Counted from the stretch's first letter, positions 10,650-21,917 are shown. The stretch: 64,000 nucleotides of DNA from Actinomortierella ambigua (GCA_016098155.1 JAAAJB010000100.1:1-64000), one strand, 5' to 3'. The notes: generated from the letters alone by a model not told the origin. Translations and numbers: made by a program.

Positions 10650-12711
10650 ATGAGCACATCCAGAAGCGCGCGTAGAGCCTTACTCCAGCAAAATGTCCAC
10701 AGGGTCTTGAGGCCAGCTGCGTCGAGGGGCTCTAGGCCAAGTGCCTCCACACCAAGTACCTCCACACCAAATGCCTCCACGCCAAATGCCTCTGCCTCTG
10801 TACCTGATACCTCTGTTCTTGACTTGCAGGCTATCACTTGTGGATTGGCAGTTGTGGATATAAATCAGAATCTCGAGGACAGCCCCAAGAGCATCAAAAT
10901 CTCAAACTCCCATGCAGTGGTTGTCAGTCTTGCCAAGTTGGTTAATGCATCGGATGGAGACATCAAATTTCTTGTTGGTGAGTTGAGGCAGCATATCTAA
11001 GCCGGATCACCTTTCTTTTTTTCTTTCGTTGACGCTGATGCATGGCTGGATTCGGGGGGAAGGGGTTGGTTTACCAACCTGAAGTCAGCTTAACAAACCT
11101 TACTTCCTCTTCACATTGTCTAGGAAAGGACGAGGCGGTGCGATACGGACATTCGCTCGTACTTAAGGCCAGATGCCAGTATTTTGAGACGATGCTACAT
11201 GGTCGTTGGAAGGAGAGCTCTGAGGGTGTCATCCGCAAACCCAACATTGAAGCTGACATTTTCGACCTGATTCTTCGATTCATCTATACTGGCAACATCG
11301 AGTTGCCTACGGATAAAATTCTCGACTTGGTGCACGCGGCGGCGGAGCTGACAATGACAGATTTGTTGCATTCAAGCGAGCCAAAGATTGCCAAGTGCCT
11401 CTCACACGCCAATGTCTTTGACGTCCTGATGTTGTCAACGCTCCACGGTCTTGCGAAACTGCAAGATGCTTGCAGAAGCTACATTGCTAAGCACGCAAGC
11501 GCTTTGGTGACTGCTGAGGGAATTCTGGCTTTGGATGCCGACCAATTGGGAAAGGTGCTCGCCATGGATGAGTTTAAAGTGCCTGAAGTCGACATTTGGA
11601 AAGTTGCACTCCACTGGGCATGCGTTCAGCAAGATTATGACTATACTGGACATCCCTTCCTGAGCTTTCCCAATGCCCCTGGACGCTTTCTGGTGTCAAT
11701 CACCAACGATAGTGGCGACTCTGAGTCTCTTGGTGAAAAGAATGGTACCACGGCAACTCAATCCCTTCATGCGGACAAAATTGTGTGGGGCCGCCCGGAG
11801 GATCGCGCGATGATCATGCCCGCAGCACAGCATATGAAACTGAAGTCTACCATCGCCTGTTGCCAATCGAGATGTGTCTTAAAGTCTACCACCACCACAC
11901 TCTACCTGCCACTATTCCAGGGCAATGGCTCAGCCTGCCACGCAACCACATATCTACATTGCTGACAACTGGTGAATGGTGGAATGTCCTACGGTTGATC
12001 CCTGGCACAAGGTACACGAATGACATTCTTCAGCTTTCAACTGTTTTCACACGCATTTTGTACACCGCTTTCTCGTATTCACCATTTTTTTCTCTACTCC
12101 ATTATGACTATTTGTTCTCCAGAGGTTCTCTACCTGTACTCGAAAAGTTGTTTCAGGCCTCCAAAAATGGTTTCTCCGCCAGCGCATTCCATGCCGCCTG
12201 CGACAACAAGGGTGCAACGCTGACAGTGGCAAAGACATCCAATGGGCATGTTCTCGGTGGCATGAACACGGTATCTTGGGAGAAAGGCACCTCCAGCGGC
12301 ACATATTCGTATTCGACGACAAACTTTATCTTCTTATGCGCTTTCACGACTCGCTTCTCTCAGCCTAAAGATGGCAGTTTTGCAGTCTTGAACAGTCCCC
12401 ATCTCGGTCCCGTATTCGGTGCTGGCCCTGACCTGCGTATAACGATAGTAAGATATCAATGTCGGCAGTGTGCCTGTGTGTTGGATCATGGATATCTCAT
12501 TTGTCTTTGGAGGTGTACGACGGGGTGCCTTTGCACGAACATTGTCCATGTTTTCTTTTTTTTTTTCTAATATCTCTGTTATCTCTGTTCGCGGCCATAG
12601 AACGGCAAATACTCGTCTGCAGCATGCTCAACTTACGCCGACCTCAATCTTTCAAGTGTTGTGGGCTCTACCTTCGATGTTGTTGATTACGAGGTGTTCA
12701 AGATTCTCTAG
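10650..12711 (+). pseudogene. BTB-BACK-TLDc protein, copy 3, frameshifted
   Basis: Exons: 10650-10977, 11124-12011, 12123-12447 and 12601-12711. The ATG at 10650 gives a Ser/Arg-rich N-terminus with a small repeat (ASTPSTSTPNASTPNA) before the BTB edge (DGDIKFLVG). BTB (YGHSLVLKARCQYF) and BACK (LDADQLGKVLAMDEFKV) are well preserved. At about 11850-11860, relative to copy 2, roughly 24 codons are missing: the segment after KLKSTIA that should contain the SVRFHTMEIDQFHRLVEY equivalent. The deletion is not a multiple of three, so the upstream frame ends at 11963-11965 while the continuation (EMCLKVYHHHTL) is in another frame. The TLDc exons downstream are otherwise clean and end in VFKIL before TAG. 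This suggests a recent loss, or a truncated BTB-BACK protein of about 390 residues that is still expressed. Confidence 0.8.
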
Positions 12712-13086
12712 GCAAAGCTGTTTTCGATTTTTTTTTTTATATAAACCACATCAAACATGTGCTTATTCGGGTTTCTAATTCTGTTGTCGAAGATACAAAG
12801 ACCTCTTCTTTGCACAAAGTAGTAGCGCGAGATTTGGCTAAGAGCAGTACTACTAACTGCTTCCTCTCCCTCTCCAAAAAACACAGGGGTACGCCGAAGT
12901 GGTATCAGTGCCAGCGACCATCTAAGGGAGAGGAACCCCACCCACCTCCCCTTGTGCGTGGGAGCGATTTTCCTCCTTCTCCCCTCCAACAAAAGCATGA
13001 GTTCCCCATTTGTGTGTTTTCATCGTCGTCAGGATATTGCAAGTGGTGTCTTCTTTGCCTTCTGCCCCCCCTCATCCTTACCCTCC
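12712..13086. other. Intergenic between BTB copy 3 and secreted-protein gene
   Basis: A poly-T tract lies at about 12729-12740. No gene seen. Confidence 0.5.
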
Positions 13087-13110
13087 ATGTCTCCAACAGT
13101 GGCTGCTGCT

Positions 13111-13719
13111 ATGAAATTTCTTTCCGCTTGGATCATTGTCGCACTTTTTTTCCCAGGTGCCTCGGCTGCTCTAGTACATTTCAGAATCAAAAGTGCCTAC
13201 CAAAAAGCTTGGGTCAGAAATCTGCCGCATCCATTCCCTACGCTGGCACGTCTGACAGTCTATGACGACCCTCGACCTCCTTTCTTTGTCTGGGAGATCC
13301 TCCCGGTAGAGCGTGAGACTGCGCCAGAGGCAAAGCTGACTGGAGCGACATGTTTGTTCCACATCAAAAACACGTACACAGAGTTCTCAGCCGCAGCACT
13401 CGAGAAGAGCGGCAGCGATGTCAAGGCGGTCGGCTTTGAGCCCTCAAGATGGAGGATCGAGTGCGAGCGTGCCGACATGCGCAAGTGTGCCATCTTCCTG
13501 GGCAACTCGAATCTGGTGTGGACAGTCGATGGCCTGAGCCAAGGAGGCGCTATTCGATTACAGGATCGTCTCGATCCGTTTGGGTTTGCTCAGACATGGT
13601 CGTTTGAGCCTGAGAGGGGAGATGGAGAGGAGGAGGAGGAGGGCGTTGTCAGTTCCGCGCAGTGGGTAGATCATGCTTTCTACAATGAACAACCCTCTCT
13701 CCCCGTTTGTCACGGATAG
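13111..13719 (+). CDS. Small predicted secreted protein, unknown function
   Basis: Single exon, 202 residues from the ATG at 13111. This start places a typical signal peptide first (MKFLSAWIIVALFFPGASAA). An in-frame ATG eight codons upstream (13087) would only add MSPTVAAA. The mature protein has Trp/Phe-rich short strands (FRIKSAYQKAW, FVWEIL, WRIECERADMRKCAIFLG, LVWTVDG, WSFEPERG) and ends after an acidic Glu run. Four Cys residues could form disulfides. The strand pattern is reminiscent of a beta-trefoil (lectin-like) fold, but that is only a guess. It lies between two BTB-BACK-TLDc genes, with no evident functional link. Confidence 0.7.
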   Translation: MKFLSAWIIVALFFPGASAALVHFRIKSAYQKAWVRNLPHPFPTLARLTVYDDPRPPFFVWEILPVERETAPEAKLTGATCLFHIKNTYTEFSAAALEKSGSDVKAVGFEPSRWRIECERADMRKCAIFLGNSNLVWTVDGLSQGGAIRLQDRLDPFGFAQTWSFEPERGDGEEEEEGVVSSAQWVDHAFYNEQPSLPVCHG

Positions 13720-13962
13720 TATCTGTAAATAGGTATTAATATTCTTTGTCGCATCTCTGGTATCTCTGGTGGCAACAACGATGAGTGAGCACCATGGACT
13801 ACTGCTACCCTCATAAAAAACAAGTGTTTTCCACATTCACTACCACATTGATCCTCGGCTTGAGCAGTAGGCAGGGACAGACAAGGCAAAGCCTTTCTCT
13901 CTCTGTCTCATGCGCGCACGCTGCTTCTTCATTCTCGCACATTCATCTCATCCGCCATCAAC

Positions 13963-16151
13963 ATGCTCATCAACGAAACCGAAGGTCTTGGGAGGGACCT
14001 TGCCACGCTTTTAAAGGACAGGGTTCGCGTCGACATTCGTTTTCACCTAGGTAAAGTAATTCGAATGTGGCCATTGGTGCATTGTGCCATGGGAGCACAT
14101 TGCTTATTGATTGACTCCCCTCTCTCTCTCATTTCCTCATAACCGTGCTGTTACTCTGTCTTTCTCTCTCTCTCGGCAGGGATGGAGAGCCTTGAGCGAT
14201 ATGGGCACTCTCTCATCGTCTGCACAAGGAGTCCCTATCTCGCCGAAAAACTCGCCCAGGCGCTGCAAGTGGGGTCGGTTACGACCATCCGTCTTCCGAA
14301 TCTTCGTGTCCGGACCTTTGAGCTCGCACTACAGTACATGTACACGGGATCCGTTGACATCGCCAATGACACCGTGCAGGAGCTCACCAAGACGGCAATC
14401 GAACTACGCCTAGAAGGGCTTGCCAAACGATGTGCCGAGTACATGATCGACAACATCAGTCATAACAATATCTTTCAGCTCACACAACTCGCTGAAGAAG
14501 AGTACGGAGAACCAGAGCAAGCATCATCATCATCATCATCAACATCGTCATCGTCATCATCCAAGTATCTATGCGAGCTTAGAGATGAATGCCACAACTA
14601 CTTCATCCGCCATTTCGACGAGCTCAAGAGCCGACGAGAGATCCTCGCCTTCAACCATCCCCAGACGATCCGCAGCCTTCTCTCGCTTGATCGCCTCTAT
14701 GTCGACGAGCTTGATGTCTGGAAAGTCGCTGTCCAATGGGCGTACCGCGCCGCCCGCGTGAACTGGACCGCCCAAACCCGAAACTTGTTCGACTTTCCCA
14801 CGGAACCAGGATCCATCGTCGTCAGGACACCCATGCTTGACACTTTCCAGGCTGGTGGGTATATGACCTCGTCTGTCAAAGTGACCAGAGAGGATGAGGT
14901 GGTGGTGGAGGAGGCGGAGGAGCGGCAGGAGGACAAGACAATAGCGACGATAGCCACAGGCCTCCTAACACCGACTACGAGTCCACGACCGTCGACCTCG
15001 GGCAGGGGCGAATTCTCAACGGAACCCTCACTCCTGTGGGGAGATGCGATGTTTGCGCCCCAGGAAAAAGATGTGGTGGTGGTGATGAGAAAAAAGGAGC
15101 AGGAAAGTTTGAAGCAAAAGTTGAACCTGTTGGTGGACGCCGTTCGATTCACACGGATCCCAGCGGAGGCGTTTGTGCGACTGGTGGCGAGGACAGGCTT
15201 GCTACGCGATGGACTGTGTGAGCAGGTGATGTTGTATCATGCCTGCCCGTCATTGGTCCATCCGAGTCATCCTTTCCGACGCCAGCGGCTTATGCCTTGC
15301 CTCGGAGGTACCTTGATGGAGAGTGTCTTTTCATGGACGAGGGATTATTTTAGTAAGAGCAACCCTTCAAAAAGGTAATTGCTGTGGATAAGGGAAGAGA
15401 AGGGAGATGAATGGACTCGTTTTTTTTTTCTAATTTTTCTTGTGGAGTTGCTGATCTTGCGATGTCCTGTTCAAAACAATAGGGTCAAGCGACTGAGGCT
15501 TCTATACCGGTGCTCAAGGAATGGATTTGAGACACAGGAGACGAGGTATTCTGTTGACACAACTCTGATCGTTGCCAGGACGGACAGCGATGTGATTGTC
15601 GGAGGCATAACGCATAGCACCACTTTGACTGGGGACCGGGATGAATCGCGAGGCTTTGTATTTGTACTTGATGAAAAGAAGGACAGGGCTTATCGTACTA
15701 CCGATTGTACGGTGACACAAGAGTCTTTGTCTAAGCACAGCTGGGCAATTGGTAATGCGTCCATCAGCCTCTGTGAGGTAAGCAGGCAGAAGAGAAAGGA
15801 ACAGACTAATGGACCGTAGCAACATAATTTCAACTCCAGGCCACAGTATGTCTGATCGCTTTTTTTTTTTTTTTTTTTTTTTCCCTTTTTTTTTTTGTTT
15901 TTTTTTTCTTTTTTTTTTTAAAATTGGGGGTTGTGTAGTTTGGGGTTNNNNNNNNNNACGGAAGGTTGGATGGTTTTTTTTTTTTTTTTTTTTTTTGCCC
16001 TTCTAATTTTGGCTCTTATTCACGTTGAACCTAGACAATGGGGTGGTGTGAAGGATGGGGCTTGTTCGAACCCATCTTCAAAGTTCTGCAATCGTCATTT
16101 TCACTTATCGAATATGAGACGTACGAAGTCATTTTTGGCAAGGAATCTTAG
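13963..16151 (+). CDS. BTB-BACK-TLDc protein, copy 4 (divergent; last intron holds assembly gap)
   Basis: Exons: 13963-14050, 14180-15374, 15483-15777 and 16035-16151, giving 564 residues. The first intron is phase 1 in the conserved Gly (RFHLG / MESLERYGHS), as in the paralogues. BTB (YGHSLIVCTRSPYLAEKL, LALQYMYTGSVDI), a poly-Ser insert (about 14521-14562), BACK (HPQTIRSLLSLDRLYVDELDVW) and TLDc (RLLYRCSRNGF, VIVGGITHS) are all recognisable. The last exon lies beyond poly-T tracts and 10 Ns. It starts after CCTAG at 16034, ends FSLIEYETYEVIFGKES, and is exactly 39 codons long including the stop, the same as the last exons of copies 1 and 2. It is much more diverged than the other copies, so it is probably the oldest duplicate. 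Confidence 0.8.
15860..15992. other. Poly-T tracts flanking a 10-N scaffold gap
   Basis: Long T runs at about 15860-15920 and 15975-15996 flank Ns at 15948-15957. The gap falls inside the last intron of BTB copy 4, so the true length here is unknown. Confidence 0.95.
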
Positions 16152-17440
16152 GACATCAAGCCCACACTGTTAGGCATATTCATGCTTTCTTTAGGCAATG
16201 TAAGAACTAATGGAGAAAATTGGTCGATTGCATAAACCTATCATGACAGAAGTGGAGGGGAGGTGGGGACAAAAAGCGAAGGCGGTAGTACAGCACTTCA
16301 TTGGAGCCACTCGGGGGGGGGGGATTCTCGGTCGACAGGAAAACAAAAACACAGGAACATCTCAATTGTGATATTGAAGTAGTGGCCTCCGCCTTGGGTC
16401 TCCTACGTGAGACGCATATGCCAGACAGAGTTGAGAAAGCTGCTTGTTGTTCATGGATAGCGGTGATATATGGTCTATGCTGCTCACACCCAATGTCCTT
16501 GCCATGGCATGAGACTGCTCGCGGCCTTTACTACACGCTCTTCCCTTTTATGCCCAAAACGCGGTGTCATTTTTTTCGGTTCTCATTAGAGGATTTTATT
16601 CGCCGGGGCGCGCCATCCGCATATTTTGCTAGGACATGACCGCCTGTGTTTCAAAGTCAAGGCTGTTAGAACGTTGCACCAAAACTATCCAGAGCCACTG
16701 TTTCATGTCATTCAGCAGGGGGGGGGTACTTGTTTAGGAAGTGTATTTGATCCGTGGCCAAGTTCTGGCGCTCCAAGGAGTGGCGGTTATTGTTTTCAAG
16801 GTTGGATTGCAGCTTACAGAAGTTTCCTTATCCCAGTTAATTTTGTCTCCTTGTCGTGCAGACTGAAAAGTCGCCAGGGATGACAAAGGAATTATACTGA
16901 ATGCACCTCAGGGGAGATAGATAGAGAGTCTCCCCTCAAACTTTCTCCTCCTGTTGCAGACAATGCCCAGCACCTCCCGATCCACTCCGTGACAGGAATT
17001 TGTTTGCGAGTGAATGGTGTAATCCCCACGTCTTGCCCAGAGAGCAGACAAACTTGTTTTGGCTCTACGGGATCAGGAGATACGGCCAGAATGTGGCGCA
17101 CCCGCTCACAAAAAAAATCACCACCCAGCGCTACTGCCAGACGCGTGAAAGATGCTCTTCCAATCCCGTTCATCGTTGCTGATATTGACGTTGCCGAGGC
17201 GTCCAAACGAATCCTTGTGCCGAAATCGACTCTCAAACCTCCGGGACTGCCGTTTCTCGCAACGAGTATTGCGTTCTGGGGGGCATCTATTTGCTCTATA
17301 GATGGCCCCTCATAAATGTAAGAGAGTGGCATGCTAAGCTTGGGTGCGACAAGGAAGGTGTCCTCAGTGCTGCTCGTTCGTTTTCTGTGGTGACTGGCGC
17401 CGGAAGGGATACATGTGAAAAGGCCATCAAGCCGACAATT
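16152..17440. other. Decayed, gene-free DNA with G-tracts
   Basis: Contains poly-G tracts of 11 nt (16313-16323) and 9 nt (16718-16726). Between 16980 and 17320 both strands have open frames of about 110-146 codons; I recognise neither and cannot tell which was coding. It lies directly upstream of a dead transposase, so it may be the 5' part of that element. Confidence 0.4.
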
Positions 17441-17449
17441 CTAGGAGGA

Positions 17450-18945
17450 CAGGTGAGTGCTTTCCATTAAACTGCCTGCTCTTAATAATCCCTTTTCCTC
17501 GCTATCTTTCATTCCTGATAGGCCTCCAATGTGGTGCGAACGAGTCCCCCTCATCCAAGACCAAAGGGCGAGTTGCTCTTAACAACTCTCCATGAGGTGG
17601 TGAAGGAAACCAACAAAGAAGTCACCGCCAACTCATCAACCATCTACTGCAACAGACTGCAACAAGAACACAGAGTTTACCTCTACGAAACAACCATCAA
17701 GCGCCAGCTAAATAAAGTCTGGTACTGGAGAGTCGGTGTGCGCATGAATATCAATCGCGACACCCAAAAAGAGCATTAATCAATGTCGTAAGTATCGCGA
17801 ACGTCGCCTCGCCAATCGCACAGCACAACCAGTCAAAAACAAAGTGAAAAGATGGATCTCAAAGCATCCCTTGGTGATTATGAACGAGTTCTACTTTCAC
17901 ATTGACCACTCCGTCTGTCACCGCTAGGTTAGTCCTGCAACGCCTGTTACCGAGCCTGGTTGGAGCTCGATGCTGATCACTTTTGCTGCATTCTTAGTGT
18001 GGTTTGACATGCCGGGAACAAGCCGCAGGCCAGGTTCGTCGACGAGAGCGTTTACATTTGGCTCTTCACCGTAAATGCCCGTGCCAAGTCCAACAATGCC
18101 GCCAAAAGCCAAATCAACAAGAAAATATGGAAAGATGTCCCTCGGAGGATCCAAGCCGCTGGAATTGTGGCCTCATCGAACGAATACCATGGGTACCTCT
18201 CTACTGAGTTCGACAGTTTCTTCGCCCGTGTAGGCAAAAACATGCAACACATGGCTGTAAACAACTGTCGCATTGATCTGGATGGTGCATCATAACAATT
18301 TCACAAGTCTTTCGCTAAACCAGCTAGCAATGCCAAGCTTGCGAACTTTAAAGCCTGGGCTGATAGGCCAGGGAGGTAAAAGCATGACTGAATCAGAGGG
18401 AAACCATCGCATCCCCGACAACCCAAAGAGTGACCCATGTCAAGGTCTACGTTCAAGAATTACAAGAGTCAGCCTGGACCATCTATGCCATTGCCGAGGT
18501 GTGTGGATGGCACGTCATTCGCAAGACACTGTCCTACCATTGCGAGTTGCAGCTCAACGAGAAGATCCGAGGCTCCGGCAAGAACAAGGTGGCATTTATG
18601 ATATCACCGACGGTCGGTTCACGCCACTCTCAACCGAGAGTGCCCTAGTCTGCTCTGTTCCACCATCCCCGAATCAACTTTTCTCAGCCTCTGTGAAGGA
18701 GGTATCAAGGAGGGTGTTGAATATTGGAATTTATGTCCAAGTAACGAACCTCAAGGAGATAATCCAGTGGCAACGACATCGGTTATGTAATGCCCATCGA
18801 CGACATGATTTCCCTTGGTGATCTATCTGCGAAAATGGTGAGAACGACGAAGATTCAGGGCTTGACCCTGACATTGGTGAACGGGAAGAGGACGCAACAG
18901 GTCTCTCCTCCAAGAAGAATAACCCTCCCACTCATTTCAATAGAG
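17450..18945 (+). pseudogene. Dead DDE transposase (Tc1/mariner / IS630-like)
   Basis: Pieces appear in order but in shifting frames. An N-terminal helical part (TTIKRQLNKVWYWRVGVRMN) is followed by the first catalytic region at about 17875-17925 (VIMNEFYFHIDHS, where active relatives have LDES). Next come VNARAKSNNAAK and EYHGYLSTEFDSFFARV, then the second Asp region CRIDLDGAS at about 18263-18292. The catalytic Glu region is YHCELQLNEKIRG at about 18536-18574, and an acidic tail (ENGENDEDSGLDPDIGE) ends near 18945. The order Asp, Asp, Glu with these contexts is that of DDE_3-type transposases. Multiple stops and frameshifts make it non-functional. The sequence just 3' of it recurs at 31488-31597. 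Confidence 0.75.
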
Positions 18946-18989
18946 CACGTACCTACTATGTGTTTCACTTTTTTGTTGTTGTTCGCAGA

Positions 18990-19105
18990 GCTTCCGCAAA
19001 CGATTAACTAAGGGGGGGGGTTGTGGGGGTTTTCCGCGAACCACCATGTTATTCAACAAACAACTAACGTCGAGCACACACAAAAATTTATGAAATAGAA
19101 GACAC
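18990..19105. repeat. Transposon 3'-end repeat, copy 1
   Basis: Starts near GAGCTTCCGCAAACGATTAA and runs through a 9-G tract, then TCCGCGAACCACCATG and GAGCACACACAAA. The same stretch recurs at 31488-31597. Because it follows the transposase C-terminus directly, it is probably the 3' untranslated or terminal part of that element. A second poly-G tract (10 nt) lies at 19159-19168. Confidence 0.7.
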
Positions 19106-19186
19106 TTTGGACCGGCGTGACCCATTTCAAACATGGGCGATTTGTTTATTGCTACAGAGGGGGGGGGGTTGCCTGGTACATGGAGG

Positions 19187-19618
19187 CTAACAACGGCAAA
19201 GGGTACCAGGGACTCGTGGTTGTCGGCAAGCGGGTGAGCGACTGTCACTGATTTTGATTGAGGAGAGCTTGGAGCGAACGTAGACTTCCTCTTGCTCGGT
19301 CTCGTCCTCGGCTAGTATCTTGTTGATTTCGTCTAAAATTGCCTCCAAGTTTACCTCATGTTTCTCCCGGCAGTGCCGATGCTGCTTGCAGCAGGGACCC
19401 TTTATATGGATTTGGGGGTCGGTGGTGTCGTCGTCGTCACTGTCATTCTCACAATCCTTGCTAAAGCTAGGAGTAACAATGGGATAGCTGTGTCTTTTCA
19501 AAGAACAGACGCAGAACTGAGAATAGCAATACATGCATACTTCCTCGTCTAGCAGACCAGCTAGCTCCATGCTGTTGGCATTGGTGGATGAGGACGAGTG
19601 TGCACTGGTGTCATTCAT
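19187..19618 (-). CDS. Small Cys-rich acidic protein, unknown
   Basis: Open frame of 143 residues from the ATG at 19618. It begins with a Ser-rich stretch, then NSMELAGLLDEEV, a Cys cluster (CMYCYSQFCVC), an Asp run, a second Cys/His cluster (CCKQHRHCREKH) and an acidic helical segment (LEAILDEINKILAEDE). The Cys/His spacing could bind zinc, but I recognise no family. The last 25 or so codons may be intron read-through, because their composition changes after SIKIS. A truncated copy of the N-terminus sits at 28468-28587 on the same strand, next to the second copy of the same flanking repeat. This argues that the gene travelled with the duplicated block. Confidence 0.45.
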   Translation of the reverse strand: MNDTSAHSSSSTNANSMELAGLLDEEVCMYCYSQFCVCSLKRHSYPIVTPSFSKDCENDSDDDDTTDPQIHIKGPCCKQHRHCREKHEVNLEAILDEINKILAEDETEQEEVYVRSKLSSIKISDSRSPACRQPRVPGTLCRC

Positions 19619-19764
19619 AATGTGATTGTTGTTGGAATGGGTGGAGGAGAGGGTTGAAAAGTGAGCTGTTTGGTGTTGGAGCTAGGTGCTGTGTGGAGAG
19701 AAAGAGGCAGCTCGGGGTGAGAGAGAAGAAGGTAGAAAAGTGGCAAAAGAGAGAAAAAGCTTAA

Positions 19765-20530
19765 GTCGCGCTGTCTACGAGTGTCGTTCTTGTCTTTAGA
19801 GAGAGCGAGCCGAGAAAAATTAAGGGGGTGGAAAGAAAGGTACTAGTGTAATCCCACAAGTGCAAGCGACGAGAGAGCGTCCAAACAACAAAGCAGCAAC
19901 GAGACCATGTGGAGAACAAGCATTGTTGCACACATTTGTGTGCTCACTGTGCTGCCTGCATACCTGCTCATTCTCGCACCCATTCTATTGTCCGGTGTCC
20001 TTCCCACTCTCATTCTACCATTATTCCTCTCATTCACCTACGAATGGCGCGGCTGTCCCGCCCTCGACTTTGTCAAAGGGGTAACGAACACCGAAGGTTG
20101 ACGAGAGGGAAAGATGCAGACTCGTCTTTCTCAGCCTACAGGCAAGCTAGAGAGACGCGGCGAAGTTCACACGACGCATTGTAGTGGGGTGCATGTTCTG
20201 GGCTCCAGAGGGAGGACAGCCAGTGCGAAACGGACGAGAGGGGTGCCAAGGAGGGTCTTTGAGAGATGTCTGAAGCCCTTTTTTCCACAGGGAGAAAGCT
20301 GATGTCAATCGACTGGCCAGGGAGCCAATCCCCTGCCTCAGCCTCTTGCTTGCAGCATGTACTCACACACACACACACGTTTCACCCTTTTCCCCAGGTG
20401 GATACCTCATTCATAGCAGAACAGCTTTCACAAACTTCGTAGTCGTCCAACTGTGGACGATACCAATGACAATGGACATCAGGAAAGAACACATACAGCG
20501 GAGCTCACTGCTCTTTTGTTCGATGTCTAT
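19765..20530. repeat. Dispersed repeat block A
   Basis: Near-identical to 28686-29420 (block B) and more distantly to 35375-36035 (block C). Landmarks are a short leader (GTGTCGTTCTTGTCTTTAGA), a 64-codon hydrophobic ORF starting ATGTGGAGAACA (19907-20101), then TTCTGGGCTCCAGAG and GTGGACGATACCA near the end. All three copies have the same orientation, and each lies upstream of a group of GTPase genes. Confidence 0.85.
19907..20101 (+). CDS. Candidate 64-residue hydrophobic small protein in block A
   Basis: Begins MWRTSIVAHICVLTVLP and is dominated by Leu/Ile/Val/Pro, so it would form one or two membrane segments. The block B copy (28817-29011) keeps the full length and the same C-terminus (GVTNTEG). 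Of about 11 codons that differ, about 6 are synonymous, which weakly suggests constraint. The block C copy is broken. It could equally be a chance ORF inside a repeat. Confidence 0.25.
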   Translation: MWRTSIVAHICVLTVLPAYLLILAPILLSGVLPTLILPLFLSFTYEWRGCPALDFVKGVTNTEG

Positions 20531-21364
20531 TCTTGTAGAAGGTCAACCGCCTCCCGATGACTCAAGGCGGCGGGACAAATGTGTCACTCTATACAAGAGT
20601 GCATCATTATGCCGTCGCCCTGCTTCCTGGCTATTGCCACCGCCGCACTTGAGAATTCATACAATGAAGAGTCAATCGCCTCCCTGTGCCCTCGCCATTA
20701 CAGCCGATGGAGCAAGAGTAATGCCCGTACTCATTATTTCATCTTCTTGGGTTGCTCACCTCGTAACCTCGCAGACATGTAACCATACCTTTACTCTGTT
20801 TATTTTATTCAACTTCTCCTTTTCTTTCTTTCTCTCTTTCTATCTCTCTCTGTGTGTGTCTTTCTCTGCCTCTCCACATTTCGCCAACACATTCTGCACA
20901 CTTTCTCGCTCTTCGTTCGATCGCTTGTTCACCCACGTGGTCATCACACATGCACTTCAACTCCTCATTTTTGACCTTGCCCAGTTTTCCTAGTGGCAGT
21001 CGGTCAGCAAAATAGTGATCGATCGCATCCTAATGTATCTGTTTTTGATAACTCGGGAGCTGAAACCTAAGAAAATAGATGGGCGTGGGCTACCTCATGT
21101 TTGATTCGCGTAGGAATGCACTTTTATTTGTCCCTTTATCCTTGGAAAGCAATTCGTACCATTTTTCTCGCCGGATTCCCACTGATGGTCTTGCATTGTT
21201 AGATGAGGTTGTTTTCAGGTGTTGTTTATTTCTCAATGCCAACTCACAAAGGGAAACCCCAGGCACTCCCACCCCGGAGCACTTGTTAATGCAGTCAAGT
21301 AAAGCTAAGCAAATTTATGGTGCATAACAATACGTCGCATAGACGCAGACTGCTAGCACCTTCA
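20531..21364. other. Intergenic, pyrimidine-rich
   Basis: CT-rich stretch at about 20810-20880. No gene seen. Confidence 0.5.
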
Positions 21365-21917
21365 CATGTTATGGGATGTCATGTTGGTTAGCAATGAAGT
21401 CATGAAAGGCTGGAGCCCTTTAGGATTGTCCCAACGGAAACGAGGGATGACCACGAACCAAGAGCTTTGATCATGCCTTTAGCCAGCTTTTTGAGCTTCA
21501 CAAGGATATCGTTTCTTAGAGAGACATCTTCCTAGAGCTCCAGGTAGTCTTTAGAGACCTTGTTGATGATCAGACCGACGTCAATAGAGAAGTCAATGGT
21601 CGATATTATGTTACCAATCATGAACAGGTCCGGCGGCAACAGACTCCCTCCGCTTCCAGACAGCTTAATAATCATCTTGAATCTGTCCTTCGTGTTCAAT
21701 GCGCCATGATATCCCTGGAATCGTGTTCGGCATTCTCAACCTTCGTCTCGAGCAAACCAGGAGTATCCACAAGACGTACAGTCGTGGTCCCAACCGTGAC
21801 ATCACAATAACTGCACGTGCTTGTCATTCCATCCAACTGAAAATCGAAGTTTCCTCCAATCAAGTTCAGGAGACAGTTATTATTTATGCCGCTGTTGCCA
21901 ACAAGAAGAACATTTCA
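21365..21917 (-). pseudogene. AIG1/IAN-like GTPase relic
   Basis: Reads from about 21917 down on the minus strand and resembles GTPases 2 and 5. The P-loop is destroyed (GNSGINNNCLLN where intact copies have GNSGVGKSYLLN). Switch/G3 survives (CSYCDVTVGTTTVRLVDTPGLLE), then a stop and frameshift occur near the ALN-like segment at 21700. FSIDVGLIINKV continues in another frame, and a further stop (TAG) follows it. Clearly dead. It lies between block A and GTPase 1, on the opposite strand. Confidence 0.85.

Noticed and set aside
16892..17332. Minus-strand open frame of 146 codons starting MPLSYIYEGPS
   Set aside because: No recognisable motif, an equally open plus-strand frame, and a position inside decayed transposon-rich DNA. 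It could be a real gene but I cannot support it.
20346..20993. 215-codon plus-strand ORF
   Set aside because: Runs through repeat block A and a CT-rich tract; the homologous frame is not kept in blocks B and C.
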